A stretch of DNA of 64,000 nucleotides from Tolypothrix brevis GSE-NOS-MK-07-07A (GCA_019358985.1 JAHHIJ010000023.1:1-64000), one strand, 5' to 3'; positions 16,479 to 27,653 are shown, counted from the first letter of the stretch. A program made the numbers and translations. The notes: generated from the sequence alone by a model not told the origin.

Positions 16479-18545
16479 TTAATTCGCTTTCAAAGTGATT
16501 GTTACTGTTTTCGTCGTCCAGCCGCGATTTGAACTCACAACTTGTGCTTCACGGGTAGGAGGTACTTCATCAGGATCGGCACTAATAGCTTCCAAAAGTT
16601 TATCAAGTGGATCGCCACCACTTCTTGGTGTATTCTCGTCGTATTCATCGAATGATTGTTTTCTGGCTTGAATTGGTTTGTCAAGAGATGGTAATTCTAG
16701 CCAGCGAAATTTAGCCGGTTTAACTGTGGCAAATACCTTTAAAATATCTTTCCCTTCTTGATACCCCTCTGGCAGTTTGAATTTCAAGGGAATCAATTCT
16801 TCTTGTCCGGGAGCAAAAGGTGCAAAAGATGCCCCATCTTCTAATATGTCAAGTTGAGAAATAGCCCAATCTGACTGAAGATCCATGACGACAACATTCA
16901 GCTCTTTGTCAGACTCATTCTTGATATATAAAAACGTATTTTCTCCACTTTGCAATGTTTGCTTAGTAGAGTCAGCTAATGGCTTTTTGTCTCTGTCAGT
17001 TAACTGAACTACCAACTTGTTAGTTAAAACTGAAAGATTATCAAGTTCTTGGGCAGCCTGGTATTTAGTTAGATGAACTAAGCGTTTAACTACGTTTTCC
17101 GCAGCATCAGAATCGCTTACTAACAGCGGTGGTCGTAAATTAGGAAATGGCGTACCGTTGCGATCGCATATTTCATACTCACCCGAAGTATTAATCGCTA
17201 CTTGATAATGTTCACCTTCAGATGCTAATTCTATCCAACCTTTGCCACTTCTCTTAATTGCAGTTTTGACTGCTGCCAGTGCATCGGTTTGAATTTTCAG
17301 CAATTCTGCCTGATTCGTGTTCTCAAACAGACGAACTCGCCGCACAAGTGCGATCGCAGCTGATAACATGATTGCTGGAGATCCTTGCTCAATATCTCCA
17401 CGCAGCGAATCTGGGTCAATCACTGCCCAAGCGTCTGCGGGGGTAATATCTGCCGTAATTTGGGCGATGGCTAATGGCTTGTTTTTCTCGCTAAAATCTG
17501 TTGTACCTGGTGCATAAATGGCAAATTTTGCCCCTTCACCGAGTCCCTGAGCGGTACCAGCATCTAATTGCACCCGATTTCTCGCATTATCTACCTTGAG
17601 AACATTTACTGTATAATGTACATTTGCATAACTTCTGCCAAAAACTTGACGTTCAGCCTCACCAAATAGCATCGGTGTTTGGGTTTGAAATTGACTTTGG
17701 ACTTTGGCGTAAATGCGATCGTAAAGTGACTTATACGTCAAGTCTGGACTCGGATTATTTAAAGTATCTAGCATCCAATAGGTAAGCGCTCCATTACTCT
17801 CCCTACCATTGAATACAGACTCATAAGCATACTCCGAAGGGCGACAAGCTGCTAACAAAACATAATCTCGCGATTCCGGAAGCCAATCACCTGCATTAGC
17901 TTTACGGGCTGTTCCCCCTGTAATCTCAAGCCAATTTTCGATCAATTCCTCACGGGATGCTACTAAGCTGTCTGTAGGTCGTGATGTCGTGTCTGATTCT
18001 CCTTCCAATCCTCGAATTGCCGTATCCCCTCGCGTGGTACCTCCAGAATGACAGCTATCAAATACGACTGTCACAACTAACCCCTTATTCACCATCTTTT
18101 TCAGGAGTGTTGCAATCTCAACGTCTCGAAGATAGCGTTCGTTTGTTTTGACAATATCCATCGGTACAAGCGCTTCATCAGGTTGTCCGATGCCCTTTAA
18201 TTCTGGATAGATTGTTTTTGCACGCCCCCCATGACCAGAATAATGAATATAAACTTGGTCATCTTTTTGAGCTATCTCAGTAATAGAGTGAAACTTGGCT
18301 ACGATATTTTCGTAAGTAGGCAATTGGTCTTGAGGTTCCGTAGCACCGGTATTAGAAGATGTCAGCTTAAAAATTTGCTTCGGTTTCTGCGTCTTTTTGA
18401 GGTAATCCTCTACCCGATTAACATCGCGTACACATCCTCCAAGACTCGCATATGAACTTCCGTCTGGCAATTGACCTGGTAGGTAGTAGTCAATACCAAT
18501 CAGTAATGCGTATAAGTTGGGTATTTGAGTTGTTGGTTCGGTCAT
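16479..18545 (-). CDS. Caspase-family (orthocaspase/metacaspase-like) protein
   Basis: A 688-residue protein with an N-terminal C14-type caspase-hemoglobinase domain. The catalytic dyad is H105 in HYSGHGG and C165 in VVFDSCHSGG, both present, so proteolysis (usually Arg/Lys-directed in orthocaspases) is plausible. Strands ALLIGIDYYLPG and GGCVRDVNRVEDYL are typical of the fold. Residues 300-688 contain no clear catalytic motif and include a beta-rich segment (NTFLYIKNESDKELNVVVMD), perhaps a substrate- or partner-binding region. No signal peptide. The gene stands alone. A second caspase-fold gene (CHAT) lies at the far end of the window. Confidence 0.9.
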   Translation of the reverse strand: MTEPTTQIPNLYALLIGIDYYLPGQLPDGSSYASLGGCVRDVNRVEDYLKKTQKPKQIFKLTSSNTGATEPQDQLPTYENIVAKFHSITEIAQKDDQVYIHYSGHGGRAKTIYPELKGIGQPDEALVPMDIVKTNERYLRDVEIATLLKKMVNKGLVVTVVFDSCHSGGTTRGDTAIRGLEGESDTTSRPTDSLVASREELIENWLEITGGTARKANAGDWLPESRDYVLLAACRPSEYAYESVFNGRESNGALTYWMLDTLNNPSPDLTYKSLYDRIYAKVQSQFQTQTPMLFGEAERQVFGRSYANVHYTVNVLKVDNARNRVQLDAGTAQGLGEGAKFAIYAPGTTDFSEKNKPLAIAQITADITPADAWAVIDPDSLRGDIEQGSPAIMLSAAIALVRRVRLFENTNQAELLKIQTDALAAVKTAIKRSGKGWIELASEGEHYQVAINTSGEYEICDRNGTPFPNLRPPLLVSDSDAAENVVKRLVHLTKYQAAQELDNLSVLTNKLVVQLTDRDKKPLADSTKQTLQSGENTFLYIKNESDKELNVVVMDLQSDWAISQLDILEDGASFAPFAPGQEELIPLKFKLPEGYQEGKDILKVFATVKPAKFRWLELPSLDKPIQARKQSFDEYDENTPRSGGDPLDKLLEAISADPDEVPPTREAQVVSSNRGWTTKTVTITLKAN

Positions 18546-18618
18546 ATTCCCTTTCTCATCTGTTCTACCTTTAAATTTCTACAAGCTCGTTTTCCGAATT
18601 ACGGAATTTTGAAAGACA

Positions 18619-18651
18619 ATATCCCCGACTTCTTTAAGAAGTCGGGGATAT
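18619..18651. repeat. ATATCCCCGACTTCTT hairpin
   Basis: Arms ATATCCCCGACTTCTT (18619-18634) and AAGAAGTCGGGGATAT (18636-18651) are perfectly complementary around one base. A degraded copy lies at 6518-6546. It could terminate transcription, but recurrence suggests a mobile repeat. Confidence 0.8.
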
Positions 18652-18677
18652 GAAGCTCAAGTCTCGTTTATGTTGAA

Positions 18678-18792
18678 TATAGCGATTCCCATATTCATGA
18701 GGTACAGAATATTGAATTAACCGCAGATGAAGATAGATAAACGCCGATGAACGCAGATAAATTTGTACTTTATTAGACTGGTAAACACTATA
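18678..18792. repeat. MITE-like element, TATAGCGATTCCC family, copy 1
   Basis: The element begins TATAGCGATTCCCATATTC and ends GGTAAACACTATA, imperfect inverted ends. The interior contains AACCGCAGATGAAGATAGA and CGATGAACGCAGATAAAT. The second copy is 49177-49275. Confidence 0.75.
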
Positions 18793-18934
18793 TACATCTG
18801 GTAGAAATTAATTATCCGTTGCCCAAAATCCTTTTAGAGACTACCAAGTGCTACGTCTCTACGTATGACTGTGGAGATGTTGAATATTGGTAAATTATGA
18901 GTGATGCTAAATCCTGATTTATCACTTTTAAGTT

Positions 18935-19405
18935 TTAATTCAAAACTGCCTTAAGAGCTTCATCTACTTGATTTAAAGAATCTATTGCTTTTTCAATCAG
19001 TTTATCTTGTTGTTTTTCTGAATCAGTTTCAACAGCATCGTGGAAAGCTTGTATCGCATATTCTATTTTGTTTGCACTATCACCCATTCCCCCCTTTTTC
19101 AAAGCAGTGGCGGCATTTTTTAAATGCTCCATAGCTGTGTCGAAATACTCTGCTGCATCTTCATTACTTTCAGCCTCAGCAGCGTTATTCATTGCTTCTA
19201 AAGCTGAATCAAGATTTTCGTCAGCATCTTTGGCATACTTGGTTTTAATGTCAGCAAGTAATGTTGAAGAAGTGGAGTGAGATTGATTTATGCTAACACT
19301 TGCTGCTGTTGCTGGATTGGCAGACAAAAAAAATGCGTAGTTTACCACCGCAGGCATCGCTATATTCGATAGCAAAAATATTCCTAATATTTTTTTGATT
19401 TTCAT
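18935..19405 (-). CDS. Secreted helical protein of unknown function
   Basis: A 156-residue protein with an N-terminal signal-like segment (KKILGIFLLSNIAMPAVV, then NPATAAS with a likely cleavage after AxA). The mature part is almost entirely helical and acidic, built from repeating units such as LDSALEAMNNAAEAES, YFDTAMEHLKNAATALKKG and IEKAIDSLNQVDEALKAVL. This resembles periplasmic helical-bundle or TPR-like proteins found in cyanobacteria. No cysteines or metal motifs are visible in the mature part. It is flanked by repeats on both sides and shows no operon. Function unknown. Confidence 0.7.
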   Translation of the reverse strand: MKIKKILGIFLLSNIAMPAVVNYAFFLSANPATAASVSINQSHSTSSTLLADIKTKYAKDADENLDSALEAMNNAAEAESNEDAAEYFDTAMEHLKNAATALKKGGMGDSANKIEYAIQAFHDAVETDSEKQQDKLIEKAIDSLNQVDEALKAVLN

Positions 19406-19614
19406 TATTCTAAACTCCGGTTTTTATTGAGATAAATTCATGCCAATTTCTCTAACTTTCTGTAATAAAGCTTATTTGCTTTACTTTTAGAAACTTCTAC
19501 AACTTGGCATAATTATTCTTTTATCGTCAATATAAAAAAAGTAGTTTATCGACTTTTTATATTTGTTATGTTTGTTCTGCAAATATACGGATATAACATT
19601 CGTAGTTAAGAATT

Positions 19615-19630
19615 GAGCGCTGAAGCGCTC
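19615..19630. repeat. TTCAG-loop hairpin repeat, AGCGC stem variant
   Basis: GAGCGCTGAAGCGCTC followed by ACTACG. On the minus strand this reads CGTAGTGAGCGCTTCAGCGC and so on. It belongs to a family with fixed loop and changing stem, with other members at 28402, 46660, 46691, 46722, 58652 and 58684. Confidence 0.75.
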
Positions 19631-19648
19631 ACTACGAATATTAAAAAA

Positions 19649-19669
19649 GGATAGGTAATTTACCTATCC
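19649..19669 (-). terminator. Rho-independent terminator of ahcY
   Basis: On the minus strand, GGATAGGTAA pairs with TTACCTATCC and is followed directly by TTTTTT. It lies about 60 bases beyond the ahcY stop, the expected position. Confidence 0.85.
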
Positions 19670-19686
19670 CAAAAATAATCTATTTA

Positions 19687-19713
19687 GTAGAGACGTTCCG
19701 ATGGAACGTCTTT
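19687..19713. repeat. GTAGAGACG-family palindrome
   Basis: GTAGAGACGTTCCGATGG followed by AACGTCTTTAT, an imperfect copy of the interspersed palindrome. It sits between the ahcY stop and its terminator. AACGTCTT recurs shortly after. Confidence 0.8.
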
Positions 19714-19729
19714 ATGTGGAACGTCTTGA

Positions 19730-21437
<1,708 letters not shown>

Positions 21438-23138
21438 ATGCCTAACCCGAATACCAATGCCCAAAAAACTCAAATCATTGAGGTGCTAAAGCAGGATTAT
21501 TTTCCTATGATCCCTCAACTTCAGCAAAATTGGACACCAGTTCAGCATGAAAAAAATCGTTTGAGCCGTTCTTTGGCAGCATTTGCGATCGCAAATCTTG
21601 CTGATGTTGCTCCTAGTCAAGCTGCTAACTCAATTATCAATGGGGAAAATGATAATGGGATTGACGCAGTTTATTTTGATCGGATTCAAAACTTCCTGTG
21701 GTTGGTGCAGGCTAAGGCAGGGAAAGCGCCAGACATGGGTGATAATAAAAAATTTTGTGATGGAATTCGGGATCTAGTACATAGACGGTTTCAAAAATTT
21801 AATGAGGGCTTTTCCCGGTTACAGCAAGATGTTGAGGATGCTTTAGACGCGAATACGCTAAAAATAGTTGGCTGTAATGTATATCTGGATGGAAGCCTTG
21901 GCTCTCACGTAATCAAGGATCTCGATCAGCTAAGGGATGAACTGAATAAGTTTGATCCACGCTTTGAGTGGCAGGATCTCAATATTAGCCAGACTTATGC
22001 TTGGCTTACAGCAAAACAAGCGATCGCACCTGTTAATGTTGTCTTGACCTTAGAAAAATGGCATTGTTTAGATCAGCCGCGTAGGGCTTTTTATGGATTA
22101 GTTAAAGCTTCTGAACTTGCATCTTTATATCAAAAGCATAATAAGTCATTATTTGAGCAAAATATTCGTTATTACCTGGGTACGCAGGATGTTAACTTAG
22201 CAATTGCTGAAACTGTGAAAGAACAACCATCTGAACTTTTTTATCTCAATAATGGATTAACAATTACTTGTACAAACATTAGTTTGCCACCTGGACATAA
22301 TCAGGAATCAACTAGATTTACTTTAGAGGGTTTCTCTATAGTTAATGGAGCGCAGACGGTGGGTTCTATCGCATCTGTATTTAATACTAATAGCTCAATA
22401 TCTGCTGATGCAAAATTATTAGTAACAATCATCGAAGTAGGAACAAAATCTGATAAAATAGGAGTAGAAATTACTAAAGCAAGAAATACACAAAATGCTG
22501 TCCGTGATATTTATTTTGCAGCTTTAGATACTAATCAAGAACGTTTGCGGCAGGAATGTATGGTATCAAATATTGCGTATCAATATCGCCCATCAGCAGA
22601 TAATCAGGATGCTATTACTATTGAACAAGCGGCGATCGCACTTGCTTGTTTTAGCGGTGATACAGAAATAATTGTTGCAGCAAAGAAAGATATTAGCCAG
22701 TTGTATAAACGTTATTATTCAAAACTTTTTAGCAATGATATTTCAGGAATTATACTTTGTCGCTACGTTCGTATCTTTGAATATCTTGATCAAATTTTTG
22801 AAAATTCTCGAAAAGCAGAAACAGAAACTCGGCGTAAAAATTTTTATCAACATGGTAGATTTTTTATATTTGATATTTTATCAAGACGCTATAAATCTTT
22901 AATTAATAAGCAAGAATTTAATTTATCTCAAAATGACATGACGGAGCTTTCCAGAATTGGTATAGAACTTGCTGAGTTAATTTATACTATCGCTAAATCT
23001 CAATTTGCTACTGATGAAAAAGGATATCTTGCTATTTTTAGGAGTTTAACGGATGTTAAAGTTTTAACTAGTGCAGTAATGCAAGAGTTAGCCAACAGTG
23101 ATAATCAATCTAAAAATAATAATTTACCTACAGTTTAA
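21438..23138 (+). CDS. AIPR-family (abortive infection phage resistance) protein
   Basis: A 566-residue protein of the AIPR family, named from abortive-infection phage resistance loci. Its signature region is LFYLNNGLTITC followed about 40 residues later by FSIVNGAQTVGSIA, and the segment ITKARNTQNAVRDIYFAALD fits the family too. The N-terminus contains NGENDNGIDAVYFDRIQNFLW and LVQAKAG, resembling a restriction-like D...QxK nuclease motif often found in AIPR proteins. It is the first gene of a co-directional trio with a type III-like methyltransferase and helicase-nuclease, 47 bases before the former. The biochemical role of AIPR is not established. Role in phage defence is inferred from family and context. 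Confidence 0.85.
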   Translation: MPNPNTNAQKTQIIEVLKQDYFPMIPQLQQNWTPVQHEKNRLSRSLAAFAIANLADVAPSQAANSIINGENDNGIDAVYFDRIQNFLWLVQAKAGKAPDMGDNKKFCDGIRDLVHRRFQKFNEGFSRLQQDVEDALDANTLKIVGCNVYLDGSLGSHVIKDLDQLRDELNKFDPRFEWQDLNISQTYAWLTAKQAIAPVNVVLTLEKWHCLDQPRRAFYGLVKASELASLYQKHNKSLFEQNIRYYLGTQDVNLAIAETVKEQPSELFYLNNGLTITCTNISLPPGHNQESTRFTLEGFSIVNGAQTVGSIASVFNTNSSISADAKLLVTIIEVGTKSDKIGVEITKARNTQNAVRDIYFAALDTNQERLRQECMVSNIAYQYRPSADNQDAITIEQAAIALACFSGDTEIIVAAKKDISQLYKRYYSKLFSNDISGIILCRYVRIFEYLDQIFENSRKAETETRRKNFYQHGRFFIFDILSRRYKSLINKQEFNLSQNDMTELSRIGIELAELIYTIAKSQFATDEKGYLAIFRSLTDVKVLTSAVMQELANSDNQSKNNNLPTV

Positions 23139-23142
23139 ATTT

Positions 23143-23166
23143 TAATATTTAATATTTAATATTTGA
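23143..23166. repeat. TTTAATATT triple repeat between AIPR and mod
   Basis: Three near-identical TTTAATATT units fill the spacer between the AIPR and methyltransferase genes. Short AT-rich tandem units like this can change length. Any effect on translation of the next gene is speculative. Confidence 0.6.
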
Positions 23167-23185
23167 GATAGAAGCTAAATTAATT

Positions 23186-24805
23186 ATGTCTAAAAAGCAG
23201 AGACTTGAACTTACATGGATTGGTAAGGAAATTCGCCCCAAATTAGAGCCGCGAATTTTGTTGGAGGATGCTGATAAGTCTTATCATGCTGCACATCGAG
23301 TCAGTGAAAATGATATTTTTGATAATCGCTTGATTTTTGGGGATAATTTGTTAGCTCTCAAGGCTTTAGAGTCTGAGTTTACAGGAAAAGTTAAATGTAT
23401 CTTCATTGATCCTCCCTACAATACTGGTTCAGCTTTTGAACATTATGATGATGGGGTTGAACATTCTATCTGGCTCGGCTTAATGAGGGATCGTCTAGAA
23501 ATTTTGCGTAACTTATTATCGGAAGATGGTTCGTTGTGGATCACGATTGATGATAATGAAGCACATTATTTAAAAGTGATGTGTGATGAAATTTTTGGAC
23601 GTGGAAACTTTGTCTCAACTGTTGTGTGGCAGAAAAAATATGCACCAAAATCTGATTCTAAATTCTTTTCGGAATCACATGATTTTATCTTAGTAATAGC
23701 GAAAGATATTTCTCGTTTTATGCTAAGGCGTTTGGCAAAGACTGAAAAACAGACTGGTAGATATACGAACAGAGATAATGATCCTAGAGGTGCATGGAAG
23801 GCTAGTGATGTATTGCGGAGTGAAGTACGTGATTATGCTATCTTTCCTGTTCGACTTCCTTCTGGTCGTGAGGTTTTGCCACCTTCAGGAACAAGTTGGC
23901 GTTATACAAAAGAGAAGTTTGACGAGTTAATTGCCGATAACCGCATCTGGTTCGGCATAAATGGAGATGCACGTCCAGCCTACAAACGATTTCTATCAGA
24001 AGTGACTGATACTATTCCAAGTACAACGATTTGGACTTACGATGAGGTGGGGCATAATGATGAGGCTAAAAAAGAGATGCGAGGTCTATTCGTTAATGAT
24101 CTCTTTGCCACACCAAAACCAGAAAGGTTGTTAGAACGCATTATAGAACTTGCCACTAATCCCAATGATCTAGTTCTCGATTCCTTCGCAGGTTCTGGAA
24201 CAACAGGCGCAGTAGCCCACAAAATGGGAAGACGCTGGATCATGATTGAACTAGGCGAACATTGTCATACACATATTATTCCCAGACTCAAAAAAGTGAT
24301 TGATGGTGAAGATGAAGGCGGCATTACGCAAGCAGTAAAATGGAAAGGTGGCGGCGGGTTTCGTTACTATCATCTTGCGCCATCACTGTTAGAAAAAGAT
24401 AAATGGGATAATTGGATTATCAATAAAACTTACAACTCAGCCATGTTAGCCGAAGCTCTATGTAAAATTGAAGGCTTCACATACTCACCATCAGATACCT
24501 TCTACTGGCAACATGGTTACTCCACCGAACGTGATTTTATTTATGTCACGACACAAAATCTCAGTCACGAACAATTATCTAAACTTGCCGATGAAGTAGG
24601 ACAAGAACGCACCCTACTGGTTTTATGTAGCGCCTTTCGTGGCAAAGCCGATATATTCCCAAATCTTACCATCAAAAAAATTCCTAAACAAATACTTGCA
24701 CGATGTGAATGGGGACACGATGATTACAGCCTCAAAATTGAAAACCTTCCTAAAGCGCCCCAAAAAATCGGACAACTATCACTATTTGACATGGAAAACC
24801 TATAA
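23186..24805 (+). CDS. Type III restriction-modification DNA methyltransferase (Mod-like)
   Basis: A 539-residue adenine-N6 or cytosine-N4 DNA methyltransferase of beta-class order. The catalytic DPPYNTG is at residues 75-81, and the AdoMet-binding DSFAGSGTTGA comes later, near residue 330. The N-terminal RLIFGDNLLALKAL is typical of type III Mod subunits. Between the motifs lies a variable region (about 150-310) expected to recognise the target. The C-terminal 140 residues are unusual but intact. The stop overlaps the Res-like gene start by one base (TAATG), so the two subunits are translationally coupled. Confidence 0.92.
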   Translation: MSKKQRLELTWIGKEIRPKLEPRILLEDADKSYHAAHRVSENDIFDNRLIFGDNLLALKALESEFTGKVKCIFIDPPYNTGSAFEHYDDGVEHSIWLGLMRDRLEILRNLLSEDGSLWITIDDNEAHYLKVMCDEIFGRGNFVSTVVWQKKYAPKSDSKFFSESHDFILVIAKDISRFMLRRLAKTEKQTGRYTNRDNDPRGAWKASDVLRSEVRDYAIFPVRLPSGREVLPPSGTSWRYTKEKFDELIADNRIWFGINGDARPAYKRFLSEVTDTIPSTTIWTYDEVGHNDEAKKEMRGLFVNDLFATPKPERLLERIIELATNPNDLVLDSFAGSGTTGAVAHKMGRRWIMIELGEHCHTHIIPRLKKVIDGEDEGGITQAVKWKGGGGFRYYHLAPSLLEKDKWDNWIINKTYNSAMLAEALCKIEGFTYSPSDTFYWQHGYSTERDFIYVTTQNLSHEQLSKLADEVGQERTLLVLCSAFRGKADIFPNLTIKKIPKQILARCEWGHDDYSLKIENLPKAPQKIGQLSLFDMENL

Positions 24806-27498
24806 TGAATCAATTTGTTAATAACATTGCTAATCGTCTCAGCTTACGTCATCCCCAACGGGAATCATTAGAAATTCTAGATCGCATTTGTGAACTATTG
24901 CCCATTAAAGAACAAACAGATATAGAAACAAGTCTAGCCGCCATTAAAACTGAATTTCTAAACGTTACTGACTTCGAGCGCGAATTTCCCTCACTATGTT
25001 TTGCACTAGCAACAGGTGTTGGTAAAACGCGACTAATGGGGGCTTTTATCAGTTACCTAAACCAAGCTCATGGCATTAAAAACTTCTTTGTTTTAGCGCC
25101 TAATTTAACCATTTATAAAAAACTAATTAATGATTTCACTCCTAACACATCAAAGTATGTATTTACAGGTATTTCTGAATTTGCGATCAATCCACCAGAA
25201 ATCATCACAGGTGATAACTACGAAAAGTCATCCATCATTACTGATTTTACCCATTGCAAAATCAATATTTTTAATATCTCAAAAATTAACTCTGAAGTGC
25301 GCGGTGGCAAAATCCCAAAAATCAAGCGATTATCCGAATATATTGGCGAAAGCTATTTTGATTATCTATCCGAGTTAAAAGACCTAGTAATCTTAATGGA
25401 TGAATCCCACCGCTATCGAGCCTCAGCAGGGATTCGAGCAATTAACGAATTAAAACCATTAATGGGTTTAGAACTAACAGCCACACCCTCTGTTGAAACC
25501 AGTAAAAAACCGATATATTTTAAAAATGTTATTTATGAGTATTCTTTGGGACGGGCAATCATAGATGGGTTTGTTAAAGATCCTGCCGTCGTCACCCGCA
25601 AAGACTTTAATCCTGCGTCCTTGTCACCAGGAGAAATCGAGCGAATAAAGCTAGAAGATGGAATCTATCTGCACGAAAATATTAAAGCTGAATTAGAAGC
25701 ATATAGCCTCCAAGCTGAAAAGCCAATTGTCAAACCATTTATGCTTGTCATTGCCCGTGACACTACCCATGCAACACAACTTGTAGAACTGATTAAATCT
25801 GATGAATTTTCAGAAGGTTATTACAAAGATAAAGTTATTCAAGTTGATTCCAGTAAAACAGGCGCTCAAGAAGATGAAATGGTAGAGCGATTGCTCAAAG
25901 TAGAACATCCAGATGAACCAACTGAGATAGTTATTCATGTGAATATGCTCAAAGAAGGCTGGGATGTTACTAATCTTTATACAATCGTCCCGTTAAGAGC
26001 CGCAAATTCGAGAATCTTGATCGAACAATCAATTGGACGAGGATTACGTTTACCTTATGGTAAGCGCACAGGCGTAACTATTGTAGATCGCCTTAATATT
26101 ATTGCTCATGATAAGTTTCAAGAAATTGTCGAAGAAGCAAAACGCCCAGAATCACAAATTAGATTACAACAAATTATCCTCACACCTGAAGATTTACAAC
26201 AAAGAACAGAAACGGTAGTTTCCCAGTCGAAGCTAGCTCAAAATTTAGGAATTCCCACTGAACAAACTATAAACTTACCCGAAACAGAAATTAAAGATAG
26301 TCAACCACCGATATTTGAATCGGTAATAGAACAAAAAATCGCACAGCTTACTTACCAAGAAATTCAGAAGCTTGAGAATCACCCTGAAGAAGTACCAACC
26401 ACAGCATACCTTTCCTCACCAAAAGTTCAGGCAATAGTGCGTGAAGCAGTGACTAGAGAATATCAGCCTGAACAACTGGAAATTGAAGGCGTAATTTCAC
26501 CACCAAATATTGAAGCGATTGTTGCTAAGACAACTAATTTAGTAATTCAGCAAACTATTGACATTCCCCGAATTATTGTTATTCCTAAAGGAGATGTGCG
26601 ATCTGGTTTCAGGTCTTTTGCCCTAGATATAACAGGCTTAAATTATCCCGTTCCATCCAAAGAGAAATTATATATTCAATCTCTGGCAACTAATGACTCT
26701 GCATCCCTAGAAATTAAAAAAGTAAACTTTCAAGAGTCTCGGCTAGAAAACTATATTGTCAACAGTTTAGTTAACTTTGATGATATTTCCTATGACGAAC
26801 ACGCCGATTTGCTCTATGACCTAGCTGGTCAAGTAGTAAGTTATTATCTTACCCAATTCTCTGAGGATGATGTACATAGTATTTTACGTTATTACCAACG
26901 TGAAATCGCCAATGCTGTCCATAGCCAAATGCAAAAACATTTTTGGGAAGAAACATCGGGTTACGAAGTCAAAATCAGTAAAGGTTTTACAACCCTAAAA
27001 GATAGCGCCTACACCACAAATGCGAATGAATGCCTCGATTATCGGTATTCGCCACCAGATAAAAGCAATATGTCCAAATACCTGTTTACAGGCTTCTCTA
27101 AATGCCTTTATCCAGAACAGAAGTTTCAATCCGAAGGCGAGAGGGTGTTATCTATAATTTTAGAACGAGATGCAATTAAATGGTTTAAACCTGCAAGAGG
27201 ACAATTTCAGCTTTATTACAAATGGCATGGGGATTACCTAGAATATCAACCCGATTTTGTCGCTGAGACAGAAGAAGTTATCTATATGCTTGAACCCAAA
27301 AATCGAGATGAGCTAGACGATCCTCAAGTGCTTGCCAAAAAGGAAGCAGCAGTAAAATGGTGTCAAAATGCTTCTGACTATATGCTAAAGCACGGTGGGA
27401 AACCTTGGGTTTACGTTTTGATTCCCCATGATGCGATCGCTGAAAATATGACACTCAAAGGTTTAGGCGATCGCTTCAAGACAAACGGTAATGCGTAA
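24805..27498 (+). CDS. Type III restriction endonuclease Res-like helicase-nuclease
   Basis: An 897-residue SF2 helicase-nuclease. Walker A is ATGVGKT at residues 69-75, the DEAD-like box is MDESHRYRA (D199) and motif VI is QSIGRGLRLPYG. The C-terminal PD-(D/E)XK nuclease is visible at about residues 816-831 as PDFVAETEEVIYMLEPKNR. This matches type III Res, which translocates and cleaves DNA with Mod. The gene is complete. Its last two codons and TAA stop lie inside a solo AGGACTTACGCA-type element end (27492-27503), so an element insertion has defined the present C-terminus. Confidence 0.9.
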   Translation: MNQFVNNIANRLSLRHPQRESLEILDRICELLPIKEQTDIETSLAAIKTEFLNVTDFEREFPSLCFALATGVGKTRLMGAFISYLNQAHGIKNFFVLAPNLTIYKKLINDFTPNTSKYVFTGISEFAINPPEIITGDNYEKSSIITDFTHCKINIFNISKINSEVRGGKIPKIKRLSEYIGESYFDYLSELKDLVILMDESHRYRASAGIRAINELKPLMGLELTATPSVETSKKPIYFKNVIYEYSLGRAIIDGFVKDPAVVTRKDFNPASLSPGEIERIKLEDGIYLHENIKAELEAYSLQAEKPIVKPFMLVIARDTTHATQLVELIKSDEFSEGYYKDKVIQVDSSKTGAQEDEMVERLLKVEHPDEPTEIVIHVNMLKEGWDVTNLYTIVPLRAANSRILIEQSIGRGLRLPYGKRTGVTIVDRLNIIAHDKFQEIVEEAKRPESQIRLQQIILTPEDLQQRTETVVSQSKLAQNLGIPTEQTINLPETEIKDSQPPIFESVIEQKIAQLTYQEIQKLENHPEEVPTTAYLSSPKVQAIVREAVTREYQPEQLEIEGVISPPNIEAIVAKTTNLVIQQTIDIPRIIVIPKGDVRSGFRSFALDITGLNYPVPSKEKLYIQSLATNDSASLEIKKVNFQESRLENYIVNSLVNFDDISYDEHADLLYDLAGQVVSYYLTQFSEDDVHSILRYYQREIANAVHSQMQKHFWEETSGYEVKISKGFTTLKDSAYTTNANECLDYRYSPPDKSNMSKYLFTGFSKCLYPEQKFQSEGERVLSIILERDAIKWFKPARGQFQLYYKWHGDYLEYQPDFVAETEEVIYMLEPKNRDELDDPQVLAKKEAAVKWCQNASDYMLKHGGKPWVYVLIPHDAIAENMTLKGLGDRFKTNGNA

Positions 27499-27503
27499 GT
27501 CCT
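27492..27503. repeat. Solo element end TGCGTAAGTCCT over the res stop codon
   Basis: The 12 bases TGCGTAAGTCCT match the right end of the elements at 28669 and 53719. The in-frame TAA inside it is the stop of the Res-like gene. Confidence 0.75.
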
Positions 27504-27549
27504 GGGTATAACCACTATCACTATCTACTTCCAAATCTGTGGGCAAAAC

Positions 27550-27563
27550 AGTACAAAAGTACT
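27550..27563. promoter_or_regulatory. LexA-like operator (AGTACAAAAGTACT)
   Basis: AGTACAAAAGTACT fits every position of the cyanobacterial LexA consensus RGTAC-NNN-D-GTWC-B reported for Anabaena. It is a near-perfect inverted repeat and touches the -10 box of the next promoter. Confidence 0.65.
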
Positions 27564-27568
27564 ATAAT
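27563..27568 (+). promoter_or_regulatory. Probable -10 box of the small-gene pair
   Basis: A perfect TATAAT directly follows the LexA-like box, 85 bases before the ATG at 27654. No obvious -35 hexamer is present, so the operator could overlap the polymerase contact region. Confidence 0.55.
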
Positions 27569-27653
27569 ATATATAGCGTCCACGAAGCCTGGTGAAGTGC
27601 GATTGGGACTCTCTGACAGCCTTCATGTGAAGTTTGACTCAAGGGTTTGTTTT

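Larger units (their letters stand above)
18546..18934. other. Repeat-filled intergenic region
   Basis: No gene. It holds, in order, a near-perfect hairpin (18619-18651), a MITE-like element (18678-18792) containing a CGCAGATGAA repeat, and a reversed, degraded element around 18815-18880 with CTACGTCTCTACG. These account for most of the gap. Confidence 0.8.
19406..19729. other. Intergenic region with hairpins and ahcY terminator
   Basis: No gene. It contains a CTTCAG-loop hairpin (19615-19630), the ahcY terminator (19649-19669) and a GTAGAGACG-type palindrome (19687-19713). Confidence 0.75.
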
